Positions 24,101 to 35,018 of a stretch of DNA of 64,000 nucleotides are shown piece after piece. The notes under the pieces are model-generated. The model saw nothing but the letters and a program-made list of their open reading frames with translations. It made no database searches and had not been told where the DNA came from. Within the stretch, counting starts at the first letter, position 1; the number at the start of each line of letters is the position of its first letter. The translations under genes were made by a program, and so were the position numbers. The DNA is from Dastarcus helophoroides (lineage: Eukaryota > Arthropoda > Insecta > Coleoptera > Bothrideridae). Where the stretch lies: positions 30,855,302 to 30,919,301 of the forward strand of contig CM053333.1 of NCBI GenBank assembly GCA_028583605.1, in the 5' to 3' direction.

Positions 24101-25368
24101 GCTCATCTACATCACTATTAATAACCATTGTTCCTAATTCAGATTCTAATTCGACTAGTGTACCACTTTGCGAGGCAGGCAATAGCGTACCACCTTTTCC
24201 AGGAACAAGCGTACCCTCATCTGTACATTGGACCATCGTTCGATTTCCTAAGGCAACTTCGTCATCCTATAAAAAAATAAAATTACAATTCATATCAAGA
24301 TATTGTTATTAGGCAATATACCGATTCTTCAGTTATATTTTTATTTAGTCCTATAACATTGTTAGTCGTCGTGGACATATTTTTGTAACTTTGGTTTTCT
24401 CTGATTTCATGGGCATCTTGTATCATTTGACTCAAAATGCTAGGTAATTTCGCATTCCCTATAAAAAGGCAATAAAACTCTAGTTAATATTACTTATATG
24501 CGAGTATACCTATAAAAACGTGGTTTAACAGATCTGTGGCAGTGGCTCGCTCCTCAGGATTCTTCACCAAACAAACACTAACAAAATCTATAAATTCTGC
24601 ACTCCACTTATCAGGTTCTCTGAAAGATGGGGGAGGCTTCGTAGGAATCATAAATATGGCCCTCATAGGATGTATATCCCCATAAGGAGGTTTGCCTTCC
24701 GCCATTTCTAATGCTGTTATGCCTAAACTCCAAATATCGGCCACACAATCATAACCTATTTCCTGTATAACTTCCGGGGCCATCCAAAAGGGTGTTCCTA
24801 AAAATGTCGTTAACTTCTTCCTTGTTCTGGACTGAATATACACTTACCAATCACAGTATTTCTTTTGGCCATGGTATCAGTGAGTTGACCAGCTACACCA
24901 AAATCGGCCAATTTCGCATGTCCTTCAGAATTTAATAAAATATTACCAGCTTTTATATCTCTATGTATTTTTCTACGCAGATGCAAATATTCCAACCCTT
25001 TTAATGTATCCGACAGAATTGTAGCTATTTCATCTTCTGTTAGAGTTTTCTTCCTAAGTCTCATAATATCAGACACGGAACCTGCGCCACAATATTCCAT
25101 AACAATCCAAAGATCTGTGTTCTTAAAATAACTTCCATAATATTTTACGACGTAAGGACTATCACATTGTTGCATTATTGAAATTTCTTTTATGATTTCT
25201 TGCAGATCTGTATCGACAGGTACTTGTTTTATTGCTAAAACTTGTCCCGATTCTTTGTGAAGTGCTTTGTAAACACTCCCGTAAGATCCTTCCCCCAACT
25301 TGCATATTATGTCGAAAACTTCCTCAGGTTGCCTAGTTAAACTTTCCTCAGACAATTTTTTCAATTCG
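14772..25368 (-). CDS. hpo: Hippo / MST1-2 Ser/Thr kinase, seven coding exons (5' exon not located)
   Basis: Core kinase of the Hippo growth-control pathway; with Salvador it phosphorylates Warts/Mats in the cytoplasm. Exons read on the minus strand: 25368-24848, 24797-24510, 24458-24322, 24266-24089, 15323-15235, 15182-14988 and 14930-14772, all joining in frame across GT/AG sites (about 521 codons; human MST2 has 491). The order is a short leader ([10 protein letters not shown]), glycine loop [11 protein letters not shown] lysine in LAIKQV, catalytic [11 protein letters not shown], activation loop [14 protein letters not shown] split by an intron, a linker with the conserved GTMVINSD block, then a Pro/Gln-rich stretch and a SARAH dimerisation domain ending KRKRQQNF. 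The first exon must supply the start Met and two bases of the first codon; it was not found. A canonical AATAAA follows the stop. Family assignment is certain from near-identity of these motifs to Hippo/MST1/2; the exact 5' end is unknown. Confidence 0.95.
14931..14987 (-). other. hpo: 57-bp in-frame mini-intron of hpo
   Basis: GTAAGT at 14987 and ATTACAG ending at 14931. The intron is a multiple of three and has no stop, so an unspliced transcript stays open and would add 19 residues between Tyr and Leu at the start of the SARAH helix. The homologous proteins lack these residues, so it is called an intron. Confidence 0.88.
15235..15323 (-). CDS. hpo: hpo exon: [10 protein letters not shown] segment
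   Basis: An 89-nt exon between ATTTCAG and G|GTGACT. It completes an Arg codon and encodes HDTGSAQGG...[14 protein letters not shown]; the YRP.FL..FD pattern matches Drosophila Hippo (YRPQFLEHFD). Correct phase on both sides supports the join across the long TE-filled intron. Confidence 0.9.
16164..17438 (+). pseudogene. pogo/Tigger-like (CENP-B-type) transposase, frameshifted
   Basis: A cut-and-paste transposase in three or four frame-broken pieces. The N-terminal piece (16164-16553) has a basic start MPRRKRTK and a Psq-like helix-turn-helix ([20 protein letters not shown]). The frame shifts near 16555, where [13 protein letters not shown] continues in another frame. The catalytic core is spread over later pieces: first Asp in [10 protein letters not shown], second in [11 protein letters not shown], third in [19 protein letters not shown], the D-D-D layout of pogo. 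A last fragment (17238-17438) has [11 protein letters not shown] and NDEDFLAA, after which the BEL LTR begins. A stop at 16850 and the frameshifts make it non-functional. An acceptor-like TTATTTTAG precedes the chosen Met. Confidence 0.85.
17411..17675 (+). repeat. putative 5' LTR of the BEL/Pao element
   Basis: Begins TGTTAG right after the broken pogo reading frame, ends CGAACA just before the primer region, and has an internal AATAAA at 17601. Without a second LTR for comparison the boundaries are inferred. Confidence 0.5.
17988..18855 (+). pseudogene. BEL/Pao Gag N-terminal part
   Basis: Opens [20 protein letters not shown], an N-terminal BEL Gag pattern, with a predicted helical region, then the conserved block [19 protein letters not shown] (DUF1759-type) and a downstream LREWEGTL segment. 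The frame is lost at about 18840-18855, and the coding continues in a second frame ([21 protein letters not shown]), so the original Gag-Pol was one long ORF. Long Gag-Pol fusions are usual in this family. Confidence 0.85.
18818..19900 (+). pseudogene. BEL/Pao zinc knuckles and protease region
   Basis: Continues Gag in another frame. Three Cys/His clusters of nucleic-acid-binding knuckle type are seen ([43 protein letters not shown]). A retropepsin-like segment follows with ALLDMGSQ where D-S/T-G is expected, so the residue after the catalytic Asp is Met. A typical [11 protein letters not shown] and [10 protein letters not shown] follow. The frame breaks again near 19900. Confidence 0.82.
19900..21290 (+). 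pseudogene. BEL/Pao partial reverse transcriptase fused to integrase
   Basis: One open frame carries the RT fingers/palm start ([20 protein letters not shown], then [14 protein letters not shown] with the first catalytic Asp) and, right after the conserved ASRCLKELA, jumps at about 20475 to the segment that normally precedes integrase ([17 protein letters not shown]). The rest of RT, including the YVDD box, and all of RNase H are missing without a frame change. The integrase core follows with [14 protein letters not shown] (Glu), but the usual SDNGTNF motif reads CNNATNF, so the second catalytic Asp is gone. The C-terminus contains [18 protein letters not shown], typical of the family. It cannot encode active enzymes. 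Confidence 0.88.
23244..23509. mobile_element. 266-bp TA-flanked MITE (pogo/Tc1-type termini)
   Basis: Ends CAGTAGACTCCCGCTAAA and, inverted, CAGTCGACTCCCGCTAAA, flanked by TA on both sides (23242-23243 and 23510-23511). Within it AACTTTAACGA-type words recur in both orientations. No coding capacity. The CAGT(A/C)GACTCCCGC ends resemble those of pogo/Tigger-derived MITEs. Confidence 0.85.
24089..24266 (-). CDS. hpo: hpo exon: GTMVINSD linker block
   Basis: Contains repeated GT(L/M)V motifs ([24 protein letters not shown]), the conserved acidic linker of Hippo/MST that carries regulatory Thr-Met autophosphorylation sites. Ends with A|GTAAGC and splices to an exon almost 9 kb away. Confidence 0.92.
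24322..24458 (-). CDS. hpo: hpo exon: start of linker
   Basis: Encodes [20 protein letters not shown], aligning with the NAK..SIL segment just after the MST/Hippo kinase domain, then a Ser/Asn-rich linker ending ITEES. Acceptor TTTTTATAG, donor TCG|GTATAT, phase 0 at the end; the intron before it is 51 bp. Confidence 0.9.
24510..24797 (-). CDS. hpo: hpo exon: kinase C-lobe
   Basis: Follows a 50-bp intron (24798-24847). It begins inside the Gly codon of VIGTPFW and carries TPFWMAPEV, the [19 protein letters not shown] block and the C-lobe helices to [13 protein letters not shown]. Ends with one base of the next codon at ATAG|GTATAC. Confidence 0.93.
24848..25368 (-). CDS. hpo: hpo exon: kinase N-lobe to activation loop
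   Basis: Starts after a TTTTTTTGCAG acceptor with the third base of a codon and ends at G|GTAAGT. It encodes the leader and kinase subdomains I to VIII up to the T-loop KRNTVIG, whose Thr corresponds to the autophosphorylated T-loop residue of MST2/Hippo. All catalytic residues (Lys of AIK, HRD Asp, DFG Asp) are present. Reading upstream through the acceptor gives an apparent Met (MKFFCS) that is intronic, not the real start. Confidence 0.93.
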
Positions 25369-25835
25369 CTGCAAAAAAATTTCAAATAATCTAAAACAGG
25401 GGTGATGTATCTTTTTAGATTAGTTGATTATAGGGTGGGAAACAAATTTGTTTACATTGAAATCAAAGTTCCCACTCAAACCAATGAGCAGAGGGGGTAA
25501 GCGGTGGGCATTAGCCGCTAGATTATGTTCACCCTGTTTCACCCTTTTCACTTCTCCCTGGAGCGCAGGCTCAATCAAATAATGGGTGCAGAAATTCAGA
25601 AGATGGAATCGACTTCAAAACTCTGGAAGCCCATGAACTGCTCGTACTGAGAAAAGCGAAAAATAACCCTGAGTCTTGATTCAATGAGATGCATAAACGT
25701 TTGGCTGAATTAAAAATATCGTGCAAGACTTCCATCATATTTTGAACCTGAATTTAAGATTATGTTCCTACCAAAATCCAATTAATGCATGAATTAAAGG
25801 AGAATGTATAAAGTGTATGCAAAATAAGAAATGAG
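25369..25835. other. region upstream of hpo exon, 5' exon not found
   Basis: The missing hpo first exon should lie on the minus strand at higher coordinates. No convincing ATG with an in-phase donor was found here. No other gene is visible. Confidence 0.4.
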
Positions 25836-25839
25836 GAAT

Positions 25840-25930
25840 GTTTCACGGCCATTCAGAAGTTCCGATTTATATCCCACAAATTTATTTTTGTGGAAATATT
25901 TGAAAGATCAAGTGTACACCATCAAACCGA
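25840..25930 (+). pseudogene. Tc1/mariner-like transposase fragment
   Basis: Encodes RSSDLYPTNLFLWKYLKDQVY, a decayed form of the conserved R-S-P-D-L-x-P-x-x-F-F-L-W-G-Y-L-K-D block that carries the last catalytic Asp of mariner-type transposases (here the Asp of SSDL is kept). It is joined directly to a 5'-truncated LINE at about 25940. Confidence 0.65.
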
Positions 25931-25942
25931 AGTCCGACGTCA

Positions 25943-28084
25943 TTGCCTGCCAGAGTCAACAACAAAAACGGGAGAACACTTCAAAGGTTCACAGCACAGA
26001 ACGAAATCGATGTAATGGCTCCAGAAGAACCAACCCATCATCATCACGCCACAGGAATTCCAGATGTTCTGGACGTTGCACTGATGAAGGATGTTCGATA
26101 CACTATTGAGTTAACATCAGTTAGTGAGCTCGGCTCAGACCACAACCCAGTGATGATGACCATCGGAGATGATCGTGGACCCAAGCCTCCAGACACCTGC
26201 AAGAAAACAAACTGGACACAGTTCAGGGAGTATCTAGCAGAAAACCTGGAAGAGCCTGGAGAGATCAATACAAACGATGACATCAACGCAGCGGTGGAAA
26301 GACTGGAAATCACCATAACAGATTCAATTCTGGCAGCGACCAAAACTTTCCGGCGTATAGAAGGAAGGGAACCACTGCCAAATCACCTGGTGGAGCTAAT
26401 TAGAAGGAAAAATCGTGCCAGGAAGAGAGCAAGACGTTCCAATCTGCAAACAGATAAGGCGGAAGTCAACAGGCTCATCCACGAGCTCAGGTATGAACTC
26501 AGAGAGCACAAAACTTCTAAGTTTCAGGAACATCTAAGAAGTTGCAACCTCGAAACTTCATCAGATCTCTGGCGCACAGCCAAAGCTCTAAGAGGAGTTA
26601 GGAAACCTTTCCCTCCGATACACGGACCTCAAGGAATGGCTCACTCAGATCAGGAAAAGGCCGCAGCTTTTGCTGAGACCTTTGAACGACACTGTCAGGC
26701 CACACTTGAAAAAGTGGACTTAGACTTCGCAGATGAGGTGGAAGAAGAGGTTCAAATTCTTCAGGAGGAAGTGCCAGAAGAAGACGACGTTATCCAGCCG
26801 ACTAACGAGGAGGAAATCCAAAGCTTTCTGCGCAAGCTAAATGTCAAAAAAGTCTCCAGGTCCAGATGGAATTCCAAACCAAGCTCTGAAGTCTCTTCCG
26901 GACCAAGCTGTCAAATACTTTGGAGGAATAGTCAATTCCATGTTTAAATACCGGTACTTTCCAACAAGATGGAAAACTGCAAACGTTACCTTCATTCCTA
27001 AGCAAGGTAAGGATGGGAAATTTTCCCAAAATTACAGGCCAATCAGCCTCTTATCCAATTTGGGTAAGGTGGCGGAAAGGATTTTGAGAAAACGTCTGCA
27101 GAATATCATCAGCGATCGCGACATAATTCCTAAGGAACAATTTGGGTTCCAACCTATGTACTCTACCTCAGACCAACTGCTGAGAGTGGTTGAAACAATC
27201 ACTCAACGCATGAATTGGAACCAGGTAGTTCGACATAATTCGATATCTCCAAGGCATTTGACACAGTTTGGCATGAATGATTAGTCTACAAGATGCACCA
27301 GTTTGGAATACCTCTAACAATGGTTCAAATGGTAAGCTCGTTCCTGGACCAGCGCTCTTTCAGAGCAAAGGTGGGACAGGAACTATCAAACCAGTTTAGG
27401 TTACAGTATGGGGTGCCTCAAGGTTCTGCCTTGTCACCTCTGCTGTATTCTCTGTTCACAGCAGACATTCCGAGAACCAATCCAACAATCGATCACACCT
27501 TATTGGCAACTTACGCAGACGACACAGCTTTAGTGGCGTACTCTTTCAGTCCTGAGGTGGTCACCAGACGACTTCAAGAGGCAACAGACAGTCTACTAGA
27601 TTACTTCGGCCAATGGAGAATCCAAGTCAACGTAGACAAGACCCAAGCAGTCTTTTTCACTCGAAAAAGACTCCAACCATATGGACATGCAAATGTTCAT
27701 GGGCAAAACGTCGACTGGAGACTTCAGGCAAAGTATTTAGGTGTCATTCTAGACAAAAGACTAACATTCCAGGCACACATCGATTATGCAGTGTCCAGAG
27801 CCAAAATGCTGAAGGGACTGCTGCAAGCGATGATTGGTAGAAATAGTAACCTGTCCATTGGACTTAAAGTGTTACTATACAAATCAGTCATAAGACCAGC
27901 GATGACCTACGCATCTGCAGCTTGGTCACAGGCGACGGATAATCAGATGAAGAAACTCCAGGTGTTCCAGAACGTCTTTCTAAGACAAGCCATGGACGCT
28001 CCATGGTTTGTGAGAAACAATCAGCTCCACAGAGAAGCTGAACTACCTTTGGTAAGAGGGAAATTAATTCCAGGGCGATGGTGA
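25943..28084 (+). pseudogene. jockey-like endonuclease-RT, frameshifted
   Basis: The first piece (25943-26850) has the end of an AP-type endonuclease: NKNGRTLQRFTAQNEIDVMA, then TGIPDVLDVALMKD and LGSDHNPVMMTIG (the SDH catalytic motif). The frame shifts at about 26850, where KSPGPDGIPNQALK opens the RT. FIPKQGK and NYRPISLLS follow. Near 27230 a second shift and a TGA lie within FDISKAFDTVWHE. The last piece (27293-28084) contains GVPQGSALSPLLYSLF, the catalytic YADDTALVAYS, and LGVILDKRLTFQAHI. The RT active site is intact, but the frameshifts and stop prevent expression. Confidence 0.88.
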
Positions 28085-28140
28085 GAGCGGAAACGCATCC
28101 CAACGAACTAGTTCGACAGGCAGTGGATTACGATCCAAAC
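25943..28140 (+). mobile_element. jockey-like non-LTR retrotransposon, 5'-truncated
   Basis: Starts inside the endonuclease and runs through a complete RT domain and its thumb/connection. Three frame-broken pieces follow each other with small overlaps. Downstream, 28140-28540 has no clear poly(A) tail or recognisable element end, so the 3' boundary is approximate. Confidence 0.85.
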
Positions 28141-28539
28141 ATCCCCACCAGGATTAGAAGACCAAGGATGGTCCTCTAGGCTAAGACTTCCATTTCGAAA
28201 AATTTTGTTTTGTTTGTTCTTATGTTTCAGGCAAAACAGCTTATAACAGTGCTCCAGCACTATTGTACTGTTCCGACGGAGGGATTGGGGGCCAAGGGCC
28301 CGGCCCGAAGAAGTAGGTGTTTTTAGTCGGTACCCGTAGTTTGAGCGGAAATCCGACACTATCTGGGTTATCTTCCCAGATGTACGTAGAGCATTTTCCC
28401 CTACTTTAACAAAAAAAAAATAAGTACCAGAGTTCTTGAAAAAGAAACAACGTTAAGCAGAACAAGTATACGAAGAATACTTAAGAAACTTCAATATCAT
28501 CCATATCACTATGAAATGCACCAACATATGTAGGGAAGA

Positions 28540-29280
28540 GATTTTGAAAGATGTTTGGAATTCTGTGTATGGTTTCTTGAGAAAGTTGAAGAACTTGACT
28601 TCTATGGTACTATTTTATTCACAGATCAATGCACGTTCCATAATATCGGTCTAGTTAATCGTCACAATTTTCATTATTACAACACTGAGAATTCACATTT
28701 ATTTCGCAGGTCAGGATTATCAAAATCGTTTGAGCGTTAATTTATTTGGTGGAGTTATAGGCAACAACGTCGTTGGGCATTACTTTTTTGATGGCCTCTT
28801 AAATGGGCAAGTTCTTTTAAGATTTCTAAAAACACATTTCTGGATTCATTTAGACGGGGCTCCCACTTCCGTAAGGGAATATTTAAAGAGAAAATTTTAA
28901 AATAAATGGATTGGTAGAGGCGGACCCCATAGCTGGCTACCCAGATCGCCAGATCTAACCCCAATGGACTTTTTTCTATGGGGATATGTAAAAAATATTG
29001 TATACCCTACCACCCCAGAGGACATACGGAACGCTTTTGAAAGAATTGACGAAAGTATTTTAACTCATTTGAGAAAAGAATAAGACTTTGTGTAGAACAA
29101 AATGGTTCCCACATTGAACATTTGTTAGAGTGGAAAAAAATATTGTATACCCTACCACCCCAGAGGACATACGGAACGCTTTTGAAAGAATTGACGAAAG
29201 TATTTTAACTCTTTTGAGAAAAGAATAAGACTTTGTGTAGAACAAAATGGTCCCACATTGAACATTTGTTAGAGTGGAAA
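28540..29280 (+). pseudogene. Tc1/mariner-like transposase relic
   Basis: Frame-broken DDE transposase. FYGTILFTDQCTFHNIGLVN carries the first Asp (FTDQ), FGGVIGNNVVGHYFFDG follows in another frame, and near 28920-29000 WIGRGGP and LPRSPDLTPMDFFLWGYVKN give the last acidic motif. The 3' part is tandemly duplicated. The 5' part with the helix-turn-helix is too decayed to trace. Confidence 0.8.
28990..29279. repeat. 145-bp tandem duplication in the Tc1/mariner relic
   Basis: The block from AAATATTGTATACCCTACCA to TTGTTAGAGTGGAAAA occurs twice, offset 145 bp, with only a few differences. It duplicates the C-terminus and stop of the transposase. Confidence 0.88.
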
Positions 29281-30415
29281 ATTGTTTTTCATTTGTGTTG
29301 GATATTTGTTCTGCAATTTCATTAAATACTAAACTAAGTATGTAGTTGCCCTTTTTTAATAAAGCTGTCTGTAAATTAAGATAGGATAGAATAAAACAAA
29401 TGAAATTACCTCACATGAGTTACCATAGTTTACCGAAGCATGCCATCCTTGATCAAAATTTGTTTTCTTTCAGATAATGATGAGAAATGTACAATTCGTG
29501 AAAATAGTTATATCTCTTAAATTACCGAATTTAGGCATAGAAAACACCAACATAAAGATAATTGAATATATCAATATTTAAAATAAAAAAATACTGGGTG
29601 TTCCATTTAAATTCACAAAGAAAAGGTCTCAAGTTTAAGTAAATGTTCCGGTGAATTTGGAACATCCTGTATAAACTTTGAAATTTGTCCAAACTGCATT
29701 TTCTGATAAATGGTATGCCAAATGAAAATTTGAAGACGCCACTGTCAAAATTATTTACTTTAAGTAATAAAATATTTCTTTTTGAAAACCTTGTATTTTT
29801 TTAAAAAAGTGGATTTTCTCAAAAAGGGTAAGGTTTAGATATAGGAAAACCCTATAAAATTTGAGCTAATTTTGGCGCGAAATGTATAAATGAAAAGAAA
29901 AATATGGTGTCCCATTTAAAAAAATCACAACTTTGATATGTAACTATTTTCTGGAACACCCTGTATATTTGAAAATATTTTTAAAGTGTAGAACCCAGCG
30001 ACTCATATTTAACTATATTGTATATTTTTTAAAATTTGTTATCTTATAGCTCCTAGGGGCCGTAGCGTTTAGCTTGGCCCACTCTGTATAACAAAAATCA
30101 AAAGCATTAGATAAAGTCAAAATGAGTTTAAAATCGAAATCTTACAGAACGTTTCTACAAAAGGTCGAAATTTCCAGGAAAAGTTGGAAATTTATAAAAA
30201 AATTAAGAAAATTACTGTTCGGAAAATATAACAAAATATAAATTAATTTCGTATGCATTCGAGTTGGATCTACCAAACTGACGAGATCTAACAATATCGA
30301 AACCGGTATTTGGTTTCCAAACTTCGAATCTAATAAATGTTCAAAACTATTGGTCTGTGCATTATAGAATAAATTAATTTAATTATTTTCATGTTTTTGC
30401 TTCTGTTTTTTTTAT
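29281..30415. other. intergenic, decayed repeat DNA
   Basis: Words such as GGTGTTCCATTTAAA and GAACACCCTGTATAT near 29602 and 29957 suggest the ends of an old element, but no pair of termini or duplication could be fixed. GAAATTT filler begins near 30120. Confidence 0.4.
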
Positions 30416-31888
30416 CAGGGCTTCGAACCGCTATTTTTTTCGTTACGTATTTCGTTCCGGCTAAAAAATTATATCGGTTCAGTTCCAGTTTTCGTTTCAA
30501 AAAAATAACGATTTTCTCGGGTTTTCGGTGCAGTTTCGGGTTTTGATTTTTAAGTTTTTCGAATTAAAAATTGATTTTTGAACATAATTTAGAAAATGTG
30601 ATGTCTTTTTTTCTTTAATATTACAACACGTAACTACTCTGACCTTGCCTAAAATTGAAGGAAAATATTTTCTATTTTTGAAGTATAAAGATTCATGCTG
30701 AAACTCTGAATTTTGAGCCAATTTGAGTTCAAATTTCAAGAAAAACCTAAGCTTTATAAAAGACTAGGTAAATCAGAATTTCGGGTTTAGATATTTCAAA
30801 TTGAAACTCTGAATTTTCATAAAAATCTTAAATTATATAATCTAGAGTTGAAAATTTTGGTCATTTTTCTTTGCTTTCATAATTTTGGTTCTCTAATGAA
30901 GTTTTGACTTTGATTCGCATTTTCTAATAAAATTGATTTTTACTGTTTCGACTTTGTTTCCTAGAACTGTCGATTAAAATGACCAAATTAAAAAAATAAA
31001 TGAAATTAAAAATGACCAAAAAATTATAAAATAAAAAGTTTTGAATTAAGATTTTTCGAGTCACAATTTCAAAAAAAGTACTTCAAATTTATTTTAAAAA
31101 AAGAATTTTCAACTTTCTACCCTATTTTAAAAGTCTTGACTTTAGTGATGTGATGGCTTTAAACCCAAATATTCGACTTTTTTTCTGGAAATGTTGCTGA
31201 AAATTTCAAAATTTCTAGAAAAAGTAAAATTTTTCAGAAAGTTTTGTTTAATGTATTTACCTTTTTTCGATATTTTAACTTTTTTCTTTTGAAGTTTTAA
31301 ATTTAAACCTTTATGTACTTTTTATTTTTTTTTAAATTTCTACTTTAAACAAAATTTAGTCTTTCTCTAGTAACCTTCTAACTAGTGTTGGAATAATCGA
31401 ACGATTTTCAGAATCGAATACATTGTATTCGAATATTTTTGAGAATCGAATAAGTATTCGAATACAAAGAATCGAATTATGGGATAGTAAAATACCTACA
31501 AGAAAAATTGTCTCGGCGGCCTACTCGAGGTATGTGGTGGCGAGATATGACTTTCGATTTCACTACTTCCGTACCTATGCCCATAATTGGTAATTTCCTA
31601 ATTGAATGTATATAAATTTCTTAATATAAATAAATCTTGAAGCTTTAGAATTCACATACGTATCTTTAAATTTGATTGGATTCGCATATTGGCACTGTAT
31701 TTCCAGATATTGCTAAATTTCGTTATTAAAATTGAGAGCCAGATTTTAAAAAGTACTTAAGCATTTTGTTATTTAATAATTTTATGAGAAGAATGAAGCA
31801 ATAAATTAAAAATTAGATACATATTCGAATGCAGAAGTGTGCGAGCATAATGCGTAACCAACCATCCCGAATAAAAATGATCTCGAAT

Positions 31889-34800
31889 CAGTGGCGGCTA
31901 GTAGCTAAAACTGGAGGGGGTTCTGCGACGGCGTTTGTGTGTTAAAATTGTGTAAAAGCAAATTAGTTCAGAAAATTAATAACAAATCAGCTCTGTTGCT
32001 TCTCAATGAACCTCCAATAGAAACCTCAACTTTAAGAAAAAAGGCAAAATTCGGGGAAAAATTGGAATTTTGTGATTAAATAGTGAATTTTATCTGTTTT
32101 TTAGAAACTTTCCTGAGCTTGGAATATGTTTTTTTTTAAATGGATATTTTTTTCTTTTTAAACATAAACTTTAAAAAAAAAATGTCGAATTAAAACTCAA
32201 AATTAAGAAATAGTATCTATTTTTAAAATTGTTCGAAGTTTTGAGACAAATTTCGAATAATCATTTGCAGTTCAATTACAAATACATTCCCAAAATGTGA
32301 ATTTTAATCACAATCGACTTCACGCTGAAATATTTGATCTTTGAAGTTTCTCTGGGAACTTCAAAATTACTAGAAAAAATTTAAATTAGAACATTAAATT
32401 GTCAATTAATTTAATATTTTGACTATTTTTAATTTCGAAATTTCGACTTTTCTAGAAATGTTGACTCATTTTTCAAAATTTCAATAAGTCCTACTTAAAA
32501 AGTCGAAATTTTGAGAATATTTTTGACAATTAATTTATTTCTTATTATTTATTAATTTTTTGAAAAATTTTATAAACCAATAAAAAATGTCTAGAAATGT
32601 TGTCTGCTTTTTCTCCAAATTTTGAGCTTAATCTTTAAATTTCAATATGTTTTTAACGAAATTTGAAGGACTTGACAATTTCAAGAATAAATTTAACAAA
32701 TAAAAATAACAGTTCTAGAAAAATTGGAAATTTAGATTCAGAATTTTTTTCGGTTCTACAATTGTGGTAAGTTTTTTTTAGTGAAATATCAAATCACAAA
32801 AAAGTTGAAATTTAGAAGGTTCATTTTTTCTTGAAATTCAACATTTATGTCAACATTGAACTTTTTTTAAATCTCTTCGTTTTTTTCCCAAAATGTTGAC
32901 ATTCTTAGAGAAATTTCAGGGTTTTTTTTAAACATTTTTTGTCAAAATTTTTATATAAAGAATAAATAAAAGCAACTAAACACGTACTTAATCGATTTTA
33001 AAAATGTAAACCCCAAGCGGGATGAAAAACGATATTTAACTGAACATTCAAGTTTAAAATTTTCTTTTACAAGCCAAAAATTGGGTTTTGGAAAACAATT
33101 TTGCTCGAACAAGGCAACTTTGGAAAGGTCGAAATTTTCGAAAAACTTTTAAAAACAGAAGTTTCAAAACAAGACGCAAGGGGCAATTACAAAATGTCAT
33201 CACTTTCTTTTGTAAGCTAAAAATTAGGTTTGCAATTTTGGCTCAACAAGACAAAATTTTGAAATGTTGAAAGTTTCGACTAAAATTGAAAATTTCGTTA
33301 ATTAACATTTTGAAAAACTGTTTTAAAAAATTCGAAATTTTTAAAAAGGGTCGAATGAAATCAAGACGAAATATTAAAAAAGGTCCAGATTTTCAAAAAA
33401 ATCGAAATTTTCAAAAAATGTTTCAAGTAGAAGTCGAAATTTAAAAGAAAAGCCGAAATTTCGAAATTAATTCGTAACTTTTAAAAGAAAAGTCAAAACT
33501 TCGAAAATTTAAAAAATAATTGGAATTTTAAATAAAAATAAAAATCATCGAAAATCAAAATATTTCAAATTTTGAAAAATCGAAATTTTCCAAATTTTGA
33601 AAAATCGAAATTTTCCAAGTTTTGGAAAATCGAAATTTTCTAAATTTTGGAAAATAATACCACATCAGAATAGTCGATATTAACAAGAAAAAAATATTAA
33701 AATTCGTGAAAAAATTTGAAATAAAAACCGAATTTTCAAGAAGGGTAGAATTTGGAAAGATTCAACGTTTAAAAAAAGGTTAAATTTCCACATAAGTAAA
33801 TATTTTCATAAAACTGTAAGTTTTTAAAACAGTAGGATTCTTGGAAAATTTCAAACTTTTCAAAAAAAGTTAAAATTGAGAGAACGATTAAATTTTTGAA
33901 AAACGGTCAAATTTTAAAAAATAGATTGTAAAATGCGGACATTTTTGAGGTTGAGATTTTGCAATTAAATCAAAAATGTCAGAAGAAGCCAATTCTCACA
34001 AAAAGTCAAAATTTTTAGGAACTTACGAACAAAATTCTTAACAAAAGTGGAAATTTTCAAATGAAGTCAAAATCCTGAAAAAGGTCAAAATTTAAAAAGA
34101 TTCTAATTTTCGTTGAAAGAAAATTGAAATCTCGAGAAAAAATTTGAAATATCTGTCCAAAAAAAAAACGAAATTTTAGGAAAATAATCCATCGGCTATT
34201 ACTTTCATTTAAAAAAAAAGCAAAATGCGGAAGCAATGGAAAATTTTCCTAACACTTTTTCGTTTCTTTCCAAAATCTTGACATTTTTATAGAAATGTGA
34301 GGATTATTTTCTAAAAGTTGTTAGTCAAAATTATAAAATAAACTTTAAAATGTCAAAATCCCGTGAAAAAACTTAACATTTTTAAATCAAATTAAAGGAA
34401 TATAAAAAAATCAGAAGTTGAAATTTCCAGGAAAAATTTTAAGAACAAAATTTGCTGGAAGAGTAGAAATTTCGAGAAAATTTGTTTATATAATATATTT
34501 AGAAAAATATAAATTTTCTCAACAAAAAAAAGTTAAAATATTAGAAAAACCAAAAAATGTTTCCACAATACAGTAGAAATTGCGAAATCAGGTAAAACTC
34601 GAAGATTTGGTATTATTTTTTTTTTCAGGGAAATCAAAATGCGAAAAAAGTTGGATACAGATTGTTTCTTGAATTTTTCATTATCTTTTCAAAATTTTAA
34701 CCCTTTTAGAAAAATGTAACCTTTTTTTTCAAAATTCAATTCTTTCTCGAAATACTGATTTCTTTTTCAAAAGTTTTACAAAAGTTAGTTCTTAAAAGTG

Positions 34801-35018
34801 CGTTTTTTCATCAAAATTAAAAATAAAATAGATTTTAACAGATCATAACATGAAAGGAAGGTGAAGTTTCTATAAAAGAAATCAGAGAAAATTTAAAATT
34901 TCTATAAAAAAGTGTTCAAGGAAGAGTCTTCAAAAAAGACCAAACCTTTTAAGAAAAAACTCGAAAGCGGAACTGGGGGTGCTGCAGTTCCTCAGTGCAT
35001 ATACGCGAGCCGCCACTG
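31889..35018. mobile_element. third-level nested hAT-like element, TSD TCTCGAAT
   Basis: Perfect 8-bp duplication TCTCGAAT at 31881-31888 and 35019-35026. Termini CAGTGGCGGCT at both ends in inverted orientation. The 3.1-kb interior is GAAATTTT-type filler in both orientations; the right 0.85 kb is similar to 470-1214. No transposase ORF is recognised. Confidence 0.92.
33545..33655. repeat. short tandem repeat of about 26 bp
   Basis: Roughly four units of AAATCGAAATTTTCCAA and ATTTTGGAAA, with self-complementary halves. It is a locally regular patch of the wider filler. Confidence 0.7.

Noticed and set aside
25369..25385. Met at 25385 as hpo start (MKFFCS)
   Set aside because: The bases are a polypyrimidine tract and TGCAG acceptor; known Hippo proteins have a separate short N-terminal exon sequence here.
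26044..28103. Minus-strand ORFs opposite the jockey-like element
   Set aside because: They mirror the coding strand of a recognised RT and show no motif of their own.
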